Source: Candidatus Egaibacter danicus
GTDB taxonomy: Bacteria; Pseudomonadota; Gammaproteobacteria; Burkholderiales; Burkholderiaceae
Direction of reading: 5' to 3'
DNA: 19,519 bases
Assembly (NCBI GenBank): GCA_011391115.1
Contig: JAABRC010000009.1
Coordinates: 1 to 19,519, forward strand
This document shows positions 15,050 to 19,519 of the stretch, in pieces (the stretch's first letter is position 1; each line of letters opens with the position of its first letter). The notes below the pieces were generated by a model that was given only the letters and a program-made list of their open reading frames with translations, was not told the DNA's origin and made no database searches. The position numbers were made by a program, and so were the translations under genes.

Positions 15050-15746
15050 TGCAAGTGCACGCGTGTCTGCTGCGCGTGTCGGTACGGCCGTCAAGCCAGC
15101 CGCAAAAACCAGAACCGGGCGGGAACCCACACGCACCAACGACCCGGCCCGCACCATGGCGGGCATTCTGGAGGTGGCGACGAAAGAGTTTGCCGACAAG
15201 GGTTTGAGCGGCGCGCGCATCGACGAGATTGCGGCAGCCACCAAGACCAGCAAGCGCATGATTTATTACTACTTCGGCAGCAAGGAGGGTCTGTACGTGG
15301 CGGTGCTGGAAGACCAGTACCGCCGCATGCGCAAAATCGAGGCCGAGCAACATTTGGAGGATCTGGCACCCGAGGCCGCATTGCGCAAACTGGTGGCGTT
15401 TACGTTCGACCATCACTACGGCAATCAGGACTACATCCGGCTGGTCATGACCGAAAACATGGAGCGGGGCCAGTATCTGGCCCAGAGCAAAACCATCCAG
15501 GAACTCAACGTGACAGCCATCCAGTCTGTGCGGCTGCTGTACGAACGTGGCGTGGCGCAAGGTGTGTTCCGGCCGGGGCTGGACCCCATCGACATTCATG
15601 CTTCCATTTCGGCGCTGACGTTTTTCAATGTGTCGAACCAGTACACCTTCGGTCTGATTTTCAAGACGGGCAAGCGTTCGCCAGAAGCTTTGTCAGCCCG
15701 GCGCCAGAATATTGTCGAGTTGATCGTGCGTTTCGTAAAAGCCTGA
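15030..15746 (+). CDS. TetR-family transcriptional regulator, 238 aa
   Basis: A basic tail of about 45 residues precedes the TetR helix-turn-helix: ILEVATKEFADKGLSGARID, EIAAATKTSKRMIYYYFGSK, EGLYVAVLEDQYRRM. The C-terminal ligand domain ends VELIVRFVKA and resembles the TetR_C type seen in regulators of transport and catabolism of aromatic or organic acids. The ATG at 15030 is chosen: the in-frame ATG at 14796 lies inside a repeat and the reading between crosses a pseudogene. No ribosome site is seen before 15030, and a -10 box sits directly upstream. The gene is followed after 116 bp by the TRAP transporter genes in the same direction, and a shared 14-base site links both promoters, so it probably represses itself and the TRAP operon. 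The effector is unknown. Confidence 0.88.
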   Translation: MNELVHSASARVSAARVGTAVKPAAKTRTGREPTRTNDPARTMAGILEVATKEFADKGLSGARIDEIAAATKTSKRMIYYYFGSKEGLYVAVLEDQYRRMRKIEAEQHLEDLAPEAALRKLVAFTFDHHYGNQDYIRLVMTENMERGQYLAQSKTIQELNVTAIQSVRLLYERGVAQGVFRPGLDPIDIHASISALTFFNVSNQYTFGLIFKTGKRSPEALSARRQNIVELIVRFVKA

Positions 15747-15763
15747 GAGCGCGAAAGGGATGT

Positions 15764-15781
15764 GCCGCCAGAATCTGCGGC
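15764..15781 (+). terminator. Weak hairpin after tetR
   Basis: GCCGC (15764-15768) pairs with GCGGC (15777-15781) over an 8-base loop. No U-run follows, so it may only attenuate transcription into the TRAP genes. Confidence 0.25.
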
Positions 15782-15808
15782 GATATTAGGGTAATTACTA
15801 ATTCATAA

Positions 15809-15828
15809 AAACTAACTAGTTCGTACAT
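15809..15828. promoter_or_regulatory. Candidate TetR operator upstream of dctQ
   Basis: The palindromic core AACTAGTT (15814-15821) is flanked by a partly symmetrical AC-T/C-GT, and the right arm reads AGTTCGTAC. The bases 15815-15828 are the reverse complement of the tetR start site with one mismatch. The centre lies 45 bp before the dctQ ATG, where a bound repressor would block a promoter. No confident -35/-10 pair was identified. Confidence 0.6.
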
Positions 15829-15862
15829 TACGTATGACTACGCAATAACAGGAGACATTTCT

Positions 15863-16417
15863 ATGCTGCAGACCTGGATAGACCGGTATTGCCGACTTCT
15901 GTCGGTGCTGATGGTCGCCTGCCTTGCCCTGATGGTCGTGCTGGTGTTTGGCAATGTTGTCATGCGCTACGCCTTCAACTCCGGATTCACGCTGTCTGAA
16001 GAGTTGTCGCGCTGGCTGTTTGTCTGGATGACCTTTCTCGGGGCCGTGGTGGCGCTGAATGAACGCGGGCATCTGGGCACGGATTCGCTGGTTGCCCGGC
16101 TCCCCATCCGGGGCAAGAAAATTTGCCTGGGGCTGGGTCATGCCTTCATGCTCTATATCTGCTGGCTGGTTTTCCAGGGCGCCCTGGAGCAGACCAGGAT
16201 CAACTGGACGTCTACCAGTGCTGTCATGGAGACATCCATGGGGTATTTTTACTCTTGCGGTGTATTTTTCGCGGTTTCCGCCGCCGTGATTCTGTTGAAC
16301 GACTTCTGGCGCCTGCTGTCAGGGCAGTTGTCAGACGAAGAACTGGTCGGTATCCGCGAATCTGAAGACATGCCGCACGGCGACCCCCAGCCGCTGCCCA
16401 CTCAAACTACACGTTGA
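15863..16417 (+). CDS. dctQ: TRAP transporter small permease (DctQ), 184 aa
   Basis: Small four-helix membrane subunit of a tripartite ATP-independent periplasmic transporter. Helices lie at about residues 12-34, 50-66, 88-108 and 126-150. The family motif SGFTLSEELSRWLFVWMTFL spans the first loop and second helix, and the NERGHLGTD block follows. The hydrophilic C-terminal tail (from about 153) is acidic then proline-rich. AGGAG lies 8 bases before the ATG. First gene of the TRAP operon, 16 bp before dctM. The symbol denotes family; the substrate is unknown. Confidence 0.93.
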   Translation: MLQTWIDRYCRLLSVLMVACLALMVVLVFGNVVMRYAFNSGFTLSEELSRWLFVWMTFLGAVVALNERGHLGTDSLVARLPIRGKKICLGLGHAFMLYICWLVFQGALEQTRINWTSTSAVMETSMGYFYSCGVFFAVSAAVILLNDFWRLLSGQLSDEELVGIRESEDMPHGDPQPLPTQTTR

Positions 16418-16433
16418 AAGCAGAGGCATCCAA

Positions 16434-17711
16434 ATGACCATCGCCATCTTTCTGGGTTCCCTGCTTGCCGCCATGGCAATTGGCATTCCCATTTCGTTCT
16501 CGCTGCTCCTGTGTGGCGCCGCCCTGATGTGGCATCTGGACATATTTGATGCCCAGATCCTCGCGCAAAACGTCATTGAAGGCGCCAACAGTTTCCCCTT
16601 GCTGGCCGTGCCATTCTTCATGCTGGCGGGTGAAATCATGAACGCAGGCGGCTTGTCCCGCCGCATCGTCAACTTTGCCATGTCCCTGGTGGGGCATATC
16701 AAGGGTGGCTTGGGTTACGTGGCCATTCTGTCTGCCTGCATCATGGCTGCGTTGTCGGGTTCAGCCGTGGCGGATGCAGCCGCCCTGTCGGCTTTGCTGC
16801 TGCCGATGATGGTCGCGGCAGGCCATGACAAAGCCCGTTCGGCTGGCCTGCTGGCATCGGCCAGCATCATTGCGCCCATCATTCCCCCCAGCATTGCTTT
16901 CGTGATTTTTGGCGTGGCCGCCAACGTGTCGATTTCCAAATTGTTCATGGCAGGCATCGTTCCAGGCCTGATGTTGGGGGCATCGCTGTGGTTCACATGG
17001 GGCTTTCTGGCGCGGCGTGAGCAAGTGGCTGTTCCAGCGCGCAAGACAGCTGCAGAGGTTGTCGCCGCGTTCAAGGACGCCATCTTCGCGCTGGTTATGC
17101 CGATCATTGTCATTGTGGGTCTGAAGTTTGGAGTGTTCACGCCAACTGAGGCCGCTGTGGTCGCAGCGGTCTATGCCCTTTTTGTTTCAACCGTCATTTA
17201 TGGCGAGTTGAAGATCAGCCAGTTGTATGGCCTGTTTCTGGCTGCTGCCAAGACCACGGCGGTCATCATGTTTCTGGTGGCTGCGGCCATGGTGTCTGCC
17301 TGGCTGATTACAGTGGCGCAATTGCCTGCGCAACTGGTGGCGTTGCTTCAGCCTTTGCTGGACAGTCCACGGTTGCTCATGGCGGCCATTATGGTGCTGG
17401 TGATCATTGTGGGCACGGCCATGGACATGACCCCAACCATCCTGATCCTGACCCCCGTGCTGATGCCGTTGGTGAAGGCGGCAGGCATTGACCCCGTGTA
17501 CTTTGGTGTGCTGTTTGTGATGAACAACGCCATCGGCCTGATCACACCGCCGGTCGGTACCGTTCTCAATACCGTTGCCGGTGTCGGCAAAGTGAGCATG
17601 GACGACGTTACCAGAGGTGTGTGGCCTTTTATGGCTGCGCAATTTACGCTGATGTTTTTGATGGTTCTGTTCCCGCAGATCGTCATGGTGCCAGCGCGCT
17701 GGTTCTATTGA
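16434..17711 (+). CDS. dctM: TRAP transporter large permease (DctM), 425 aa
   Basis: Large membrane subunit that carries the sodium-coupled transport path. Typical motifs: FPLLAVPFFMLAGEIMNAGG (about 54-73), LSGSAVADAAALSALLLPMM, ASIIAPIIPPSIAFVIFG, the second-half block GVFTPTEAAVVAAVYALFV, and AMDMTPTILILTPVLMPL followed by NNAIGLITPPVGTVLN. The length is normal for the family, with about 12 helices. It begins 16 bp after dctQ and is separated from dctP by 86 bp. Confidence 0.96.
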   Translation: MTIAIFLGSLLAAMAIGIPISFSLLLCGAALMWHLDIFDAQILAQNVIEGANSFPLLAVPFFMLAGEIMNAGGLSRRIVNFAMSLVGHIKGGLGYVAILSACIMAALSGSAVADAAALSALLLPMMVAAGHDKARSAGLLASASIIAPIIPPSIAFVIFGVAANVSISKLFMAGIVPGLMLGASLWFTWGFLARREQVAVPARKTAAEVVAAFKDAIFALVMPIIVIVGLKFGVFTPTEAAVVAAVYALFVSTVIYGELKISQLYGLFLAAAKTTAVIMFLVAAAMVSAWLITVAQLPAQLVALLQPLLDSPRLLMAAIMVLVIIVGTAMDMTPTILILTPVLMPLVKAAGIDPVYFGVLFVMNNAIGLITPPVGTVLNTVAGVGKVSMDDVTRGVWPFMAAQFTLMFLMVLFPQIVMVPARWFY

Positions 17712-17797
17712 ATGTTTTCCCGATGCGGGGCGTGTTTGGTACGCCTAACCCTGTGTCACTACATTTTGCGTACTGCGTTCACTTTTTCGGAGACAAC

Positions 17798-18805
17798 ATG
17801 AAACGATTAGTCCTTAAATCCATCGCTGCCGCTGTGGCCTTGACCGCCATTGGCATGGCTTCGGCTCAAGACATCAAGGAGCGGACCCTGAAATTTGCGG
17901 TTGCGGGTCCCGAAACCCATCCCGCCGTGCCTGGCATGAAGAAATTTGCCGAGGCCGTAACCGCCAAGTCCGGCGGCAAGATCAAGGTCACCCTGTTTCT
18001 GAACAGCGCACTCGGTGGCGACCAGGCAGTGGTCTCTGCCATCAAGGGCGGCACCGTTGAAATGTCGGTGATGAACTCCGGTATCCTGGCCAGCGAAGCC
18101 AAAGAGCTGGCACTGTTTGACTTCCCCTTCCTGTTCGCCAACGAAAAAGAATCCGACGCTATCGTTGACGGACCGGTTGGCAAGAAGATGCACGCCCTCC
18201 TGCAGGAAAAAGGCCTCGTGGGCCTGTCTTACTGGGAACTGGGCTATCGCCACATGACCAACAGCAAGCGCCCATTGAACAAAGTGGAAGACATCGAAGG
18301 TTTGAAGCTGCGCGTGATCCCGAACCCCATCAATGTGGACTGGGTCAAGGCACTGGGTGCCAACCCGACACCACTGCCTTTCCCTGAAGTCTATGGTGCT
18401 CTGGAGCAAAAAGCCATCGACGGTCAGGAAAACCCCATCGCTGTGATCGCAGCCAACAAGTTCTGGGAAGTCCAGAAATACGTGGCCCTGACTAATCATC
18501 AGTACAACCCGCAATCGGTAATCTTCAGCAAGAAGGTCTGGGACACCCTTAGCCCGGCCGAGAAGAAAATCATTGATGACTCTTCCGACGAGGCTACCAA
18601 GTTCCAGCGCGAGCAGTCGCGTGCTGCGGTAGCCGCCAACGTGGAACTGTTGAGGAAAAACGGCATGACCATCACCCAGTTCTCACCAGCCGAAGTCACC
18701 AAGCTGCGCGACAAAATGAAGCCGGTGATTGCCAAGTACACCGCTAGCGTGGGCGAAGCGACCGTCAACGAAGTGCTGGCTGAACTGGCCAAGATGCGCA
18801 AATAA
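17798..18805 (+). CDS. dctP: TRAP transporter substrate-binding protein (DctP), 335 aa
   Basis: Periplasmic binding subunit. The signal peptide MKRLVLKSIAAAVALTAIGM-ASAQ has a likely cleavage after ASA. The mature protein has DctP-family blocks: GDQAVVSAIKGGTVEMSVMN, FDFPFLFANE, LKLRVIPNP with the arginine that normally holds the substrate carboxylate, and PFPEVYGALEQKAIDGQENP. This supports an acidic ligand (organic or sugar acid). The ATG at 17798 is chosen for the signal peptide and the GGAG 8 bases upstream; an in-frame ATG at 17621 lies inside dctM. A terminator hairpin follows 20 bp after the stop. The order Q-M-P differs from the P-Q-M order of the classical dctPQM. Confidence 0.95.
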   Translation: MKRLVLKSIAAAVALTAIGMASAQDIKERTLKFAVAGPETHPAVPGMKKFAEAVTAKSGGKIKVTLFLNSALGGDQAVVSAIKGGTVEMSVMNSGILASEAKELALFDFPFLFANEKESDAIVDGPVGKKMHALLQEKGLVGLSYWELGYRHMTNSKRPLNKVEDIEGLKLRVIPNPINVDWVKALGANPTPLPFPEVYGALEQKAIDGQENPIAVIAANKFWEVQKYVALTNHQYNPQSVIFSKKVWDTLSPAEKKIIDDSSDEATKFQREQSRAAVAANVELLRKNGMTITQFSPAEVTKLRDKMKPVIAKYTASVGEATVNEVLAELAKMRK

Positions 18806-18825
18806 GCTGAATTACTATTAAGTTA

Positions 18826-18860
18826 CCTGGGAGGCACTGACACCTCCCGGGCGGCTTTGT
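18826..18860 (+). terminator. Rho-independent terminator after dctP
   Basis: The 9-bp stem CCTGGGAGG (18826-18834) with CCTCCCGGG (18843-18851) contains one wobble and closes an 8-base loop. It is followed by the T-rich CGGCTTTGTCTTT. It probably ends the TRAP transcript, so the next gene would need its own promoter or read-through. Confidence 0.7.
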
Positions 18861-18899
18861 CTTTCCGAAAAGCTTTCTTGCATCTCGCCCTCTTTTTTC

Positions 18900-19519
18900 A
18901 TGAATAAAACACGTATCGCGGTAGCCGGCGCTGGCTATATCGGGCAAGCCCATATGGACGTGGCGCAAGCCAGCCCGACCTGCGTTTTGTCTGCGATTGT
19001 TGATCCTTCGCCCGCTGCGGTAGCCTTAGCGGCGAAGGCCGGTGTTCCGCTTTACGCGTCACTCGATGAGCTTTTATCCAAAGACCGTCCGGATGGTCTG
19101 ATTCTGGCCACGCCCAACCACCTGCATGTCACGCAGGGGTTGCAGTGCATCGCTGCAAAACTGCCTGTCCTGCTGGAAAAACCGATTGCCACCACCGTGG
19201 CCGAAGGTGAGCAATTGGTCAAGGCGGTTGACACCGCCGGTGCCAAAGTACTCATTGGTCACCACCGTGCGCACAGTCCCATCATGGCCAAGGCCAAAGA
19301 GGTGGTGGATTCCGGCAAACTGGGCAAACTGGTCGCTGTGATGGGTAGCGCCACCTTTCTCAAGCCCGATCACTATTACGCAGATGGCCCCTGGCGCTGT
19401 GAAATCGGCGCAGGCCCGATTCTGTTGAACATGATCCACGAAGTGCATAACCTGCGCATGTTGTGCGGCGACATGGTTGCGGTGCAGGCGTTCGCCTCAC
19501 ACGCCACACGGGGCTTCCC
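18900..19519 (+). CDS. Gfo/Idh/MocA family oxidoreductase, N-terminal 206 aa (cut by window end)
   Basis: Partial gene running off the right edge. The protein begins MNKTRIAVAGAGYIGQAHMD with the Rossmann loop GAGYIG, then ATPNHLH, catalytic lysine in LLEKPIATT (about K94), the GHHRAHSP strand and the substrate-domain stretch GAGPILLNMIHEVHNLRML. The last has the His of the active site in an altered context (IHEVHN in place of GxHxxD). It differs from the three dehydrogenases of the sugar cluster. No ribosome site is seen before the ATG; the upstream bases are T-rich. It lies 94 bp after dctP beyond a terminator. Such proteins act on cyclitols, sugar acids or quinate-like compounds, which would fit an acid-carrying TRAP system; this is inference. 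Confidence 0.85.
   Translation, partial: MNKTRIAVAGAGYIGQAHMDVAQASPTCVLSAIVDPSPAAVALAAKAGVPLYASLDELLSKDRPDGLILATPNHLHVTQGLQCIAAKLPVLLEKPIATTVAEGEQLVKAVDTAGAKVLIGHHRAHSPIMAKAKEVVDSGKLGKLVAVMGSATFLKPDHYYADGPWRCEIGAGPILLNMIHEVHNLRMLCGDMVAVQAFASHATRGF

Noticed and set aside
1..19519. CRISPR arrays, tRNA or rRNA genes, insertion sequences
   Set aside because: No regularly spaced repeats, cloverleaf-like sequences, rRNA signatures or transposase motifs were seen on either strand by eye.

Overview
The window looks like chromosomal DNA of a betaproteobacterium, most likely Comamonadaceae (Rhodoferax/Polaromonas-like). The reasons are the fairly high GC content with GC-rich third codon positions, the abundance of periplasmic-binding-protein transporters (one ABC, one TRAP), and two copies of an intergenic repeat of a type I associate with that family. 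This taxonomic call is inference.

Region 1 (184-8620, minus strand) reads as one long operon transcribed leftward: sugar-binding protein, two ABC permeases, ABC ATPase, LacI-type regulator, TIM-barrel sugar isomerase/epimerase, Gfo/Idh/MocA oxidoreductase, and a second TIM-barrel sugar isomerase/epimerase. A perfect 13-bp hairpin lies between the binding-protein gene and the first permease gene.

Region 2 (8621-8871) is a 251-bp divergent control region with a near-perfect 26-bp palindrome centred on CpG, the form expected of a LacI-family operator.

Region 3 (8872-14616, plus strand) is a second operon: a Gfo/Idh/MocA oxidoreductase that is a paralogue of the one in region 1, a ThuA-like protein, another Gfo/Idh/MocA oxidoreductase, a GH43 beta-xylosidase/arabinofuranosidase without a signal peptide, and an aldose 1-epimerase. 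Regions 1 and 3 together look like uptake and intracellular breakdown of a small glycoside or oligosaccharide. No sugar kinase, xylose isomerase or aldolase is present. The set of dehydrogenases, TIM-barrel isomerases and a ThuA protein resembles known 3-keto-glycoside pathways (E. coli ycj cluster, rhizobial thuAB) more than a kinase route. That is the main hypothesis offered here.

Region 4 (14617-15029) is non-coding. It holds a second copy of the dispersed repeat and a decayed N-terminal fragment of a CaiB/BaiF (family III) CoA-transferase.

Region 5 (15030-19519, plus strand) has a TetR-family regulator, a TRAP transporter in the order dctQ-dctM-dctP, a terminator hairpin, and the start of a fourth Gfo/Idh/MocA oxidoreductase cut by the window end. 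Near-identical 14-base sites at the tetR start and upstream of dctQ suggest the TetR protein controls itself and the TRAP genes. A related site lies in front of the region 3 operon. No tRNA, rRNA, CRISPR array or intact mobile element was recognised.
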